Under the pieces are notes generated by a model. The model had not been told where the DNA came from, searched no databases, and saw only the letters and a list, made by a program, of their open reading frames with translations. Below are positions 6,454 through 12,953 of a stretch of 16,591 nt of DNA, in pieces (position 1 is the first letter of the stretch; the number at the start of each line of letters is the position of its first letter). This DNA is from Bacillota bacterium (GTDB lineage Bacteria > Bacillota_I > Bacilli_A > Acholeplasmatales > Acholeplasmataceae): positions 1 through 16,591 of the forward strand of contig JAEYXZ010000015.1 in assembly GCA_023431045.1 (NCBI GenBank), in the 5' to 3' direction. The position numbers and the translations under genes are program-made.

Positions 6454-7917
6454 TAGTGAATTCATATTAATGTTTAGCCAATGGATTCGATCAATTAACC
6501 ATTCTCTGACGTATTCATACTGTTCTTCATGCGTATGTCGTGACATCATCTCTGATGAGTTTGGCCAAATATATTGATCAAGAATATTCCAGCGACTAAA
6601 GTTATTAGCCGCAGCGATAGAAATCATTTGGTAAGCATAATCTAGTTCATTTAACCAATCTTGTTCTTTTTCTAGAAAGGCCTTAAATCTTGCTTTATAT
6701 TGTGTTTTAAAATTTGCATCTTTTCGTAGTTCAGTTAGATATGGATGATTAACTGCCCAAAATCCTTCTGGATTGGATGGATAGTAATCACCATTACCCA
6801 TTGAGATATCAAAGTCCCATAATGGACCCATTTTTAGTTTTCCATTATAGTCTTTATACATAAATACGGATGAGTAATTAACATCAACATTCTTTGTCAG
6901 TTCTTGAATGATAAAGTAATCCATCAACTCTTCAACATCAATATAACTTTGGTAAGTGCCGTTTTTCATTGATTGATACGTGTTTTGTAGATAACTCTTG
7001 ATATAATTAGCTTTTTGTTTCATTTCGGCTTCAGTGTAATCATCTTGATCCGGATGGACGATAATATAAGCTCTTCCATCAACTTCAACCCAATCCACAT
7101 CTTCTTCACCTAGTTCTGCACTTCGATCCCAAGTTTCAAGTTCAACCATGAAACCACCATTATAAAGATTAGAATCCTCAAGTGATAAGCGTTTTTTATC
7201 AACTTCCACTTGTTCGGTTAAAAGATATAGTCCTTCATAATAATTGTTTAGATACACTTCAACAAATCGTGTTTCAAAGACGTAATCAAGTTCTGATGAT
7301 TGAGCAATCTTATGAACGATGAAGTTTCTAAGTAAGGATTTATCTCCATGTTCTGATAGTAAGACATAATCTTTAGCAGCTTTCATTCCAAGTACAGATT
7401 GTCTTTCATCAAATTTAATCCGATATGGTTTCTTCTCGTATAAAACCCAGGTTGAATTTCCTCTACCTCTGATTTTCATTGTCGCTTCAAGTGTCGTTTG
7501 ATCTCCGTTATCAACAGAAACACTTCCAGGTACATAAGTTTCACGATTAATTGCTTGATAGTTCGTATTAATTCTAATTGTTGATACATATTGGTATTTA
7601 ATAAAATCAACTGGCTTTTCAAAATTCTTCTTTTGAGCACCAACACTGACTTCCATTTTGATGATATGTCTCGAATCAACTAACAAAAAAGGTCTGATTA
7701 GTAAATAATCAGTGAGTTCTTCTTGATCGAGATACCACTTAAGTTTATATGTATTATATGTCTCAGGTAATAACATCGTTTCACTGATTTCATCTGGAAT
7801 GATTTCATCAATAAAATTAGTGATTGTCTCACTCGGTGGTGTAATGACGGTCGATTGACATTGTGTACTCATGAAAATTGGAAGTATTGATAAAATAATA
7901 AATATAACTTTTCTCAT
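6451..7917 (-). CDS. Secreted CotH-type protein kinase
   Basis: A 488-residue protein of the CotH kinase family, atypical kinases best known from Bacillus spore coats but also found in secreted bacterial proteins. Visible motifs are G-R-G-N-S-T-W (151-157), K-K-P-Y-R-I-K-F-D (162-170, with the ATP-contacting Lys), the E-G-L-Y-L-L-T-E segment (228-235), and W-D-F-D (367-370), the metal-binding motif. A hydrophobic N-terminal stretch (about 3-17) looks like a signal peptide. It is followed by Cys20, which could be a lipid-attachment site, but S-T-Q-C is a poor lipobox. Substrates are unknown; an extracellular or membrane-surface role is likely. The start at 7917 has AAGAGGG 7 bases upstream; a TTG-started frame at 7938 is unlikely. 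Monocistronic and convergent with rpsD. Confidence 0.85.
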   Translation of the reverse strand: MRKVIFIILSILPIFMSTQCQSTVITPPSETITNFIDEIIPDEISETMLLPETYNTYKLKWYLDQEELTDYLLIRPFLLVDSRHIIKMEVSVGAQKKNFEKPVDFIKYQYVSTIRINTNYQAINRETYVPGSVSVDNGDQTTLEATMKIRGRGNSTWVLYEKKPYRIKFDERQSVLGMKAAKDYVLLSEHGDKSLLRNFIVHKIAQSSELDYVFETRFVEVYLNNYYEGLYLLTEQVEVDKKRLSLEDSNLYNGGFMVELETWDRSAELGEEDVDWVEVDGRAYIIVHPDQDDYTEAEMKQKANYIKSYLQNTYQSMKNGTYQSYIDVEELMDYFIIQELTKNVDVNYSSVFMYKDYNGKLKMGPLWDFDISMGNGDYYPSNPEGFWAVNHPYLTELRKDANFKTQYKARFKAFLEKEQDWLNELDYAYQMISIAAANNFSRWNILDQYIWPNSSEMMSRHTHEEQYEYVREWLIDRIHWLNINMNSL

Positions 7918-7942
7918 GTTTAACCCTCTTAGTTGCAAACCT

Positions 7943-7950
7943 ATTATACA
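7943..7950 (-). promoter_or_regulatory. Promoter -10 of the CotH-type gene
   Basis: A perfect TATAAT (7948-7943) on the minus strand lies about 26 bases upstream of the ATG. TG abuts it directly rather than with the usual one-base gap, and no good -35 is seen, so strength is uncertain. Confidence 0.5.
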
Positions 7951-7979
7951 TGAAATAGCTTGATTTTAATAATCAGGAG

Positions 7980-8007
7980 AAAAATAAAACCCCATCGATA
8001 CGATGGG
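7980..8007 (-). terminator. Intrinsic terminator of nox
   Basis: On the minus strand CCCATCG-TAT-CGATGGG (8007-7991) is followed by GTTTTATTTTT. This is a seven-pair GC-rich stem with a T-rich tail, 35 bases past the nox stop. Confidence 0.85.
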
Positions 8008-8041
8008 ATTTCGATTGTTTTGGTATTAATTTAATTCTAAA

Positions 8042-9376
8042 TTACTTGTTTAGTGCTTGTAGTGCAGCAGTATTAAGTAAGTTCCAAGGCTTATTGAAAT
8101 GTGGTTGGAAGAAGAAGTCAACAAAGGCTAGTTGTTCAACGGTCATCTTATTTTGGATCACAATTGATAAGGTATTCATCATATCAGTTAAATCATAGGT
8201 TGATAAGATTTGCCCGCCAAGAACTCTTCTTGTTTGTTTATCAAAGACGATCTTTAGTAAGACATCATCATAATCTGGCATAAATTCTGGACGATTATGA
8301 TCTTTAATAATGACGGTGTCATAATTAATCATTAAGTCTCTTGCAACACCTTCGGTTAAACCGGTTGATGCAATCGATAGATCATAGATTTTAATACCTG
8401 ATGTGCCTTGAGTTCCTTGATACTTAACATGATTCTTAATAACATTTAAGCCAGCTAAAGTACCGGTTCTAACTGCATTGGTTGCAAGCGGTATGTAACG
8501 ATGTTCTGAGGTTGGATTATAGAAAATATTAATACAGTCTCCACAAGCATAGACATCTTCATTCGATGTTTGCATATACTCATTAACAATTAATGCACCA
8601 TTTGGAGTAGTTTCTAAGAATCCTTGATACAGTTTTTGGTTTGGTCTAAATCCAATACACATAATGACAAGATCAGTTTCAAACGTTTCTTTATCGGTGA
8701 CGATATGAGTAACGATGCCATCTTGGTACTTGAATTCTTTGACCTTTTGACCTAGTGCTAAATGAACACCATGATCCATAAATGCTTTTTCAGCAATGTT
8801 GGTGAATTCTGGGTCTAGGTATTTAGGCATAATACGTGTTTCACCATCAATTAACACGACATCTTTTCCCATTAACTCAAATGCTTCCGCGAGTTCAACG
8901 CCAATGTATCCAGCACCAACAACAATGATTTTTTGCGCATGACTTGATGCCGCAATAATTTCATTGGCTTGATTAAAGTTTTTTGAAAGTAAGACATTCT
9001 TACTGTAAATACCGTCGATATTTGGAATGATTGGCCAAGATCCTGTTGCAAGAATCAACCTTTCAAAGGTGTCTAGCTTGACTTCTTGTGTGGTCAAATT
9101 TTTAACTTCAATTGTCTTATCTTCATAGTTAATGCTTAAGACTTCATGCTCCATGAAGACGTTTGCGCCTAATGAGACTAATTCCTCTGGACTTGAATAG
9201 AATAATCCATTGACATCTTTTACAACCCCTCCAACATAGAGGGCAATTCCACATGATAAGAATGAGACATTATCATTCTTCTCATAAACTGAAACTTGAA
9301 CGGAAGAATCCTGTTTCAAAATATTTTTTACTGCTGCGGTTCCAGCATGTGTACAACCTACAACGACGACTTTCAT
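8042..9376 (-). CDS. nox: NADH oxidase (probably water-forming), FAD-dependent
   Basis: A 444-residue flavoprotein of the NADH oxidase / NADH peroxidase / CoA-disulfide reductase family. The FAD Rossmann motif is at the N-terminus (V-V-V-V-G-C-T-H-A-G, 3-12). The single redox-active cysteine is Cys42 in S-F-L-S-C-G-I-A-L, the same number as in Enterococcus Nox and Npx. The NAD(P)H site is V-V-G-A-G-Y-I-G-V-E (152-161) and the second FAD motif is Y-A-C-G-D-C (276-281). The likely role is regenerating NAD+ from glycolysis by reducing oxygen, which fits its place beside pgk and tpiA; CoA-disulfide reductase is the main alternative. The start at 9376 is chosen because AAGGAG lies 5 bases upstream and the FAD motif follows at once; a frame reaching 9454 adds unlike sequence. 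Own promoter and terminator. Confidence 0.9.
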   Translation of the reverse strand: MKVVVVGCTHAGTAAVKNILKQDSSVQVSVYEKNDNVSFLSCGIALYVGGVVKDVNGLFYSSPEELVSLGANVFMEHEVLSINYEDKTIEVKNLTTQEVKLDTFERLILATGSWPIIPNIDGIYSKNVLLSKNFNQANEIIAASSHAQKIIVVGAGYIGVELAEAFELMGKDVVLIDGETRIMPKYLDPEFTNIAEKAFMDHGVHLALGQKVKEFKYQDGIVTHIVTDKETFETDLVIMCIGFRPNQKLYQGFLETTPNGALIVNEYMQTSNEDVYACGDCINIFYNPTSEHRYIPLATNAVRTGTLAGLNVIKNHVKYQGTQGTSGIKIYDLSIASTGLTEGVARDLMINYDTVIIKDHNRPEFMPDYDDVLLKIVFDKQTRRVLGGQILSTYDLTDMMNTLSIVIQNKMTVEQLAFVDFFFQPHFNKPWNLLNTAALQALNK

Positions 9377-9385
9377 TTCTGCTCC

Positions 9386-9397
9386 TTGTGCGCACAA
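9386..9397. repeat. Perfect palindrome overlapping the nox ribosome site
   Basis: TTGTGCGCACAA is a 12-base perfect palindrome whose left end overlaps the nox Shine-Dalgarno (minus AAGGAG, 9387-9382). Just upstream in the mRNA, CACA-CTTTTT-TGTG can form an alternative small hairpin sharing the same TGTG. It may be an operator or an mRNA structure; no known regulator consensus was recognised. Confidence 0.4.
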
Positions 9398-9454
9398 AAA
9401 AGTGTGGCAAATTATGTTTTGTAATTCAATGTTTCCATCGATATTGACGCACAT

Positions 9455-9470
9455 ATTATAGTTAACTATA
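9455..9470 (-). promoter_or_regulatory. nox -10 box overlapped by a 14-base palindrome
   Basis: TATAAT (minus, 9460-9455) is the best -10 for nox and predicts a leader of about 72 bases. It overlaps TATAGTTAACTATA (9457-9470), a perfect palindrome. A palindrome across the -10 is where a repressor would act, so this is a candidate operator. No good -35 is visible. Confidence 0.5.
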
Positions 9471-9494
9471 GATTAATTTCATGTGGTTTGCTTA

Positions 9495-9508
9495 TGAAAA
9501 CGTTTTAA
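9495..9508. promoter_or_regulatory. Candidate cre-like catabolite control site
   Basis: TGAAAACGTTTTAA matches 13 of 14 positions of the Bacillus cre consensus TGWAANCGNTNWCA. It lies about 35 bases upstream of the nox -10, a position from which CcpA can activate. Whether this organism has CcpA cannot be seen here. Confidence 0.35.
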
Positions 9509-9563
9509 CGATTTTTGCATCAAAACTCGTGTTTTTATTTCTAGAAAGATGGGTGTAAATATG

Positions 9564-9592
9564 AAAAAAACAACCCATTTTTCAATGGGTTG
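9564..9592 (-). terminator. Intrinsic terminator of the pgk-tpiA operon
   Basis: On the minus strand CAACCCATT-GAAA-AATGGGTTG (9592-9571) is followed by seven Ts (9570-9564). The nine-pair stem with a GAAA tetraloop is a strong terminator 18 bases past the tpiA stop. Confidence 0.92.
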
Positions 9593-9609
9593 TATCTCAA
9601 TTTTAAAAC

Positions 9610-10377
9610 TTATTTTTTGTTTGCTGCAGCGTTTGTAAAGACTAAGAAGTTATTAGGATCAAGCGATGCACCACCAATTAATGCACCATCAATGTCGCTT
9701 TCTTTAAGTAATGCTTCGATGTTATCAGTTTTAACTGATCCACCATAAAGAATTCTAATTTGATCACTAACTTCACGACCATATAGAGCAGTGAGTTTAC
9801 TTCTAATATCTTTAATCGTGTCGTTTGCCATCGCTGGAGTTGCTGTTTTACCTGTACCGATTGCCCAAATTGGTTCATATGCAACAATTACTTTTACAGC
9901 ATCATCTTTTGAAATGCCTGTAAATGCTTTATCAAGTTGTGCATCAACAACCGCTTTAGTTGTACCTTTTTCACGGATATCAAGTGATTCTCCAACACAT
10001 AACATTGGAATTAATTCATGCTTTAATGCAGCATGGATCTTTTTATTGACTGAGTCATCTGTTTCATTGTAATATTGACGACGTTCTGAGTGACCAATTA
10101 AAATATATTCTGCGCCAGAAGTTTTAACTTGGAGCGGTGAGTTTTCACCAGTGAATGCACCTTCTTCAAGATAGTGCATATTTTGAGCACCAATTCTTAG
10201 TTCATCGCCTTCTCTTTTAACCAGTAGGTTCAATAAAATGGATGGTGCAAATACAACCGACTCAACATTTGATCTGGAAGGTAAATTTTCATTGACTGCG
10301 AAGATAAATGCTAAAGCCTCATCTTTAGTTTTATACATCTTCCAGTTTGCCGCAATGACCGGAATACGTTTAGCCAT
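9610..10377 (-). CDS. tpiA: Triosephosphate isomerase
   Basis: A 255-residue TIM barrel interconverting dihydroxyacetone phosphate and glyceraldehyde 3-phosphate in glycolysis. Catalytic residues are intact: Asn11 and Lys13 (A-A-N-W-K-M), His96 (I-G-H-S-E-R-R, 94-100) and Glu168 (A-Y-E-P-I-W-A-I-G-T-G, 166-176), followed by the mobile loop 6 G-T-G-K-T-A. The phosphate-binding Y-G-G-S-V and the C-terminal G-A-L-I-G-G-A-S-L motif are present. The ATG lies 4 bases after the HPr stop, with an AGGAT ribosome site inside the end of the HPr gene. Last gene of the pgk operon; a terminator follows. Confidence 0.98.
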   Translation of the reverse strand: MAKRIPVIAANWKMYKTKDEALAFIFAVNENLPSRSNVESVVFAPSILLNLLVKREGDELRIGAQNMHYLEEGAFTGENSPLQVKTSGAEYILIGHSERRQYYNETDDSVNKKIHAALKHELIPMLCVGESLDIREKGTTKAVVDAQLDKAFTGISKDDAVKVIVAYEPIWAIGTGKTATPAMANDTIKDIRSKLTALYGREVSDQIRILYGGSVKTDNIEALLKESDIDGALIGGASLDPNNFLVFTNAAANKK

Positions 10378-10381
10378 TGGA

Positions 10382-10630
10382 TTATCCTAAAATGGATGCG
10401 ATTTCTTTGATTGCTTCTTCGGCAAGAGGTCCGGCAGCAACGATTTTAACATTTTCACCTTTAGGCACAGCTAAAGACATCAATCCTAGAATTGATTTTA
10501 AATCGACTGTCTTATCTTTATAATAAAGTTTGATATCAACTGCATACTTTGAAGCAGTTTGAACAACTTTAGCTGCAAGGGTTGCGTGTAAACCTGCGGT
10601 ACTACCAATAATAATTTCTTTTTCTAACAT
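10382..10630 (-). CDS. ptsH: HPr-like phosphocarrier with altered His15 site
   Basis: An 82-residue HPr of near-normal length. His15 (T-A-G-L-H-A, 11-16) and Ser46 (L-K-S-I-L-G-L-M-S-L, 44-53) are both present at canonical positions. The usual Arg17-Pro18 after His15-Ala16 is replaced by Thr17-Leu18, so the site reads G-L-H-A-T-L-A. Arg17 normally assists phosphotransfer between EI and EII components. Ser46 is the site used by HPr kinase, and its context is conserved, so the protein could serve mainly in regulation rather than sugar uptake (inference). It lies between the XRE-cupin regulator and tpiA in the pgk operon and has a strong AAGGAG ribosome site. Confidence 0.88.
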   Translation of the reverse strand: MLEKEIIIGSTAGLHATLAAKVVQTASKYAVDIKLYYKDKTVDLKSILGLMSLAVPKGENVKIVAAGPLAEEAIKEIASILG

Positions 10631-10645
10631 ATCTTTTTCTCCTTA

Positions 10646-11191
10646 TTAAAACATGGGTGGTGTGGAAATCCATAATACTTTCGCAATTATATTACCAGAA
10701 TTGATTAAATAATGCTCTTTGTTTGCCGTATAGTAGAAGGTTTCCCCTTTTTTTACAACAAATCTCTTTTTGTTAACAACAAGTGTAATCTGCCCTTCAA
10801 GGACATATCCAAATTCTTCACCTGGGTGTGAATCATCAATTTCAGATTGTCCACCAGGTTTAATTTCGATAATGATTGGTTCCATTTCGAATTTTAATGC
10901 ATTCGGAACAATCCAGCTAATTGAGGAGCCTAATTCTTCATTTTCTTTTTCGTAGAAATCTTCTTTGGTAAAAACGACTTTAGCATCTTCATCATCTGGC
11001 TTACCAAAGAATTCGTGAACATCAGTTCCAAGCACTTCAAGTAGTGAAAATAAAGTTTGAATGGATGGTGATGTCAAATTATTCTCAAGTTGTGAAATGT
11101 ATCCTTTAGTTAACTCCAAACGGTTGGCTAGTTCTTCTTGAGTTAAGTTATTCCCTAGTCTTAATGCTCTAATTTTTTTACCAATATCCAT
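10646..11191 (-). CDS. XRE-family regulator with C-terminal cupin domain
   Basis: A 181-residue protein: an N-terminal XRE helix-turn-helix (about 4-60, with L-T-Q-E-E-L-A-N-R-L and the recognition region G-Y-I-S-Q-L-E-N-N) and a C-terminal cupin_2 barrel (about 105-178, with H122-P-G-E-E126 and G149-E-T-F-Y-Y). This architecture is common in bacterial regulators where the cupin senses a small molecule; the ligand here is unknown. Its ATG overlaps the pgk stop by one base (TAATG) and no Shine-Dalgarno is seen, so translation is probably coupled to pgk. Placed between pgk and HPr, it is a candidate regulator of its own glycolytic operon; that role is inferred from position only. Confidence 0.88.
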   Translation of the reverse strand: MDIGKKIRALRLGNNLTQEELANRLELTKGYISQLENNLTSPSIQTLFSLLEVLGTDVHEFFGKPDDEDAKVVFTKEDFYEKENEELGSSISWIVPNALKFEMEPIIIEIKPGGQSEIDDSHPGEEFGYVLEGQITLVVNKKRFVVKKGETFYYTANKEHYLINSGNIIAKVLWISTPPMF

Positions 11192-12390
11192 TATTTGTTA
11201 TGCACGCTTGCGATACCTGGTAATACTTTACCTTCTAGGTATTCAAGTGATGCTCCTCCACCGGTTGAGATGTGGGAGAATTGATCTTCTAGGTTAAACT
11301 TAGCAACCGCTGCTGCTGAATCTCCACCACCAACGATGGTGACTGCTTTACCATGAAGTTTAGCGAGTTCTAAAGCGATTTGTTTAGTTCCGTTTTCGAA
11401 TGCTGTCCATTCGGATACACCTTGTGGACCATTCCATACAACTGTTTTAGCTGATTTGATAACATCTTTAAAGATTTCAACGGATTTAGGTCCAATATCG
11501 AGTCCCATTTCATCTGCTGGGATTGATTTGTTGTCTCTTGCGTTTACTTCGGTGTCAGGACTAAATGCTTTACCTGTCAAGAAATCGACCGGTAGAACAA
11601 TTTTACCATTAGCTTCTGCAAGAAGACTTGCAGCAAGTTCGACTTTATCAAGTTCAACAAGTGATTTACCAACTTCATATCCTTGAGCCTTTAAGAAAGT
11701 GAATGCCATACCGCCACCGATAATAACTTTATCAGCAACTTTTAATAAGTTTTGAATAACTTCAATTTTATCAGATACTTTTGCTCCACCGAGAATAGCA
11801 ACGAAAGGTCGTTCTGGGTTTTCAAGTGCACCACCAATAAAATTAATTTCTTTTTCTAATAATAATCCAGCAACTGCTTCTTTAATGTTAGCTGAAATTC
11901 CAACGTTTGAAGCATGAGCTCTATGCGCTGTACCGAATGCATCATTAATAAATACATCACCTAATGAAGCCCAGTATTTTCCAAGTTCTGGATCATTTTT
12001 GGATTCTTTATTTCCGTCAAGATCTTCGAATCTGGTGTTTTCAAACATTAAGATTTCCCCAGATTCTAATGCTTTAATTGCATCTTCTAGTTCCTTACCA
12101 CGAGTGACTGGAACAAAGACTACTTTTTTACCAGTTAATTCAGAAAGTCTTTTTGCAACCACACCCATTGAATTGGTTGGTTTGTCTTCAGCGGTTTTAA
12201 TTCTTCCTAAGTGGGAGAATAAAATTGCTTTTCCATGATGATTTAAAACGTATTCAATCGTTGGTAATGCAGCTCTAATTCTTGTATCATCGGTGATTGA
12301 ACCATCTTTTGCTAGTGGCACGTTGAAATCAACACGCACAAGCACTTTTTTATCTTTTAAATCAATGTCTCTTAATGTCTTTTTAGCCAT
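11191..12390 (-). CDS. pgk: Phosphoglycerate kinase
   Basis: A 399-residue PGK of normal bacterial length, making ATP and 3-phosphoglycerate from 1,3-bisphosphoglycerate in glycolysis. Hallmarks are V-L-V-R-V-D-F-N-V-P-L (16-26), F-S-H-L-G-R (58-63), the A-H-R-A-H-A-S region and the nucleotide-binding loop G-G-G-D-S-A-A-A near the C-terminus. The start at 12390 has GGAG 7 bases upstream and matches the family N-terminus; an in-frame ATG at 12423 adds 11 unlike residues and lies at the transcript start. First gene of pgk-XRE-HPr-tpiA; the gap gene, usual neighbour of pgk, is absent from this window. Confidence 0.98.
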   Translation of the reverse strand: MAKKTLRDIDLKDKKVLVRVDFNVPLAKDGSITDDTRIRAALPTIEYVLNHHGKAILFSHLGRIKTAEDKPTNSMGVVAKRLSELTGKKVVFVPVTRGKELEDAIKALESGEILMFENTRFEDLDGNKESKNDPELGKYWASLGDVFINDAFGTAHRAHASNVGISANIKEAVAGLLLEKEINFIGGALENPERPFVAILGGAKVSDKIEVIQNLLKVADKVIIGGGMAFTFLKAQGYEVGKSLVELDKVELAASLLAEANGKIVLPVDFLTGKAFSPDTEVNARDNKSIPADEMGLDIGPKSVEIFKDVIKSAKTVVWNGPQGVSEWTAFENGTKQIALELAKLHGKAVTIVGGGDSAAAVAKFNLEDQFSHISTGGGASLEYLEGKVLPGIASVHNK

Positions 12391-12428
12391 ATGAAAGCTC
12401 CTTTTTTGATATCGTTTTTCCACAACAT

Positions 12429-12456
12429 ATTATATCATACTCTCTAAACTTTTCCA
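12429..12456 (-). promoter_or_regulatory. Promoter of the pgk operon
   Basis: On the minus strand TGGAAA (12456-12451) is followed by a 16-base spacer and TATAAT (12434-12429) with TG at the extended position (TGaTATAAT). The start point would be near 12422, giving a leader of about 32 bases. No terminator separates this promoter from the upstream ComK-like gene, so readthrough is possible. Confidence 0.75.
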
Positions 12457-12479
12457 GCCATAACTAAATGAAAGTGTAT

Positions 12480-12881
12480 TCATACTAAACTATTTTTATA
12501 GTTTATAATCTGCATAATTTTATGTTGATAGCGCTGATAGGCGATTTCCGATAATTTTACCTTGAGTTGATGTTTTTCATCAAAAGTAAAGGTTATATAT
12601 TCTCCATTAGTATCGACTTTATTTATCATTATCCAGTTGATCCAAACCGAACGATAATTATAAATTGAATCGCTCGAAAAGAGAACTAATTGTGCTGATA
12701 GAACAACCGGTATTTTCCTCATGTTAGATACGTTTATTTGTACCGATTTAATGTAACTCTCATAGGTAAATAAGTGTTTCATACAAAGTTTCTTTACAAC
12801 CCCAAAAGCACTTCTACCAGCAATAATTGAACCTGGTTCTATCATGCCACCTTGAGTTGAATTATAAATATAATAAATCAC
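12480..12881 (-). CDS. ComK-like putative competence transcription factor
   Basis: A 133-residue basic protein. Its pattern follows ComK, the competence master regulator of Bacillus, along most of its length. V-V-K-K-L-C (28-33) parallels I-V-D-R-S-C, and Y-E-S-Y (40-43) parallels Y-A-G-R. R-K-I-P-V-V-L-S (55-62) parallels H-K-P-P-I-M-V-D. L-V-L-F-S-S-D-S then S-V-W-I-N-W-I-M-I (65-86) parallels I-F-L-F-P-T-L-S then C-G-W-I-S-H-V-H-V. I-T-F-T-F-D-E-K-H-Q-L-K (96-107) parallels V-T-F-S-N-G-K-T-M-E-L. It is about 60 residues shorter than B. subtilis ComK, mainly at the C-terminus, which in Bacillus carries the degradation and multimerisation part. The match is my alignment from memory, not a search. 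The start is GTG with AGGTG 5 bases upstream. Transcribed divergently from the next gene. Confidence 0.6.
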   Translation of the reverse strand: MIYYIYNSTQGGMIEPGSIIAGRSAFGVVKKLCMKHLFTYESYIKSVQINVSNMRKIPVVLSAQLVLFSSDSIYNYRSVWINWIMINKVDTNGEYITFTFDEKHQLKVKLSEIAYQRYQHKIMQIINYKNSLV

Positions 12882-12905
12882 CGAAGCACCTCATCATTTT
12901 TGCCC

Positions 12906-12914
12906 ATTATATCA
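12906..12914 (-). promoter_or_regulatory. Extended -10 promoter of the ComK-like gene
   Basis: On the minus strand TGaTATAAT (12914-12906) is a perfect extended -10 with no clear -35. The leader is about 18 bases and contains the AGGTG ribosome site. The divergent promoter's -10 begins 13 bases away. Confidence 0.7.
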
Positions 12915-12921
12915 TCTAGAA

Positions 12922-12930
12922 TGTTATAAT
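12922..12930 (+). promoter_or_regulatory. Extended -10 promoter of the 12954 gene
   Basis: TGtTATAAT (12922-12930) is a perfect extended -10; no -35 is recognised. The start would be near 12937, about 17 bases before the ATG at 12954. Confidence 0.7.
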
Positions 12931-12953
12931 TTAATAAGAATTAGGTGAATAGA

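Noticed and set aside
9377..9454. 26-residue extension of NADH oxidase
   Set aside because: The FAD-binding motif begins immediately at the 9376 Met, which has AAGGAG 5 bases upstream and places the catalytic Cys at 42. The extension lies in a palindrome-rich leader.
10382..10630. HPr as a Crh-type protein
   Set aside because: Crh lacks His15; here His15 is present and only the following Arg-Pro is changed.
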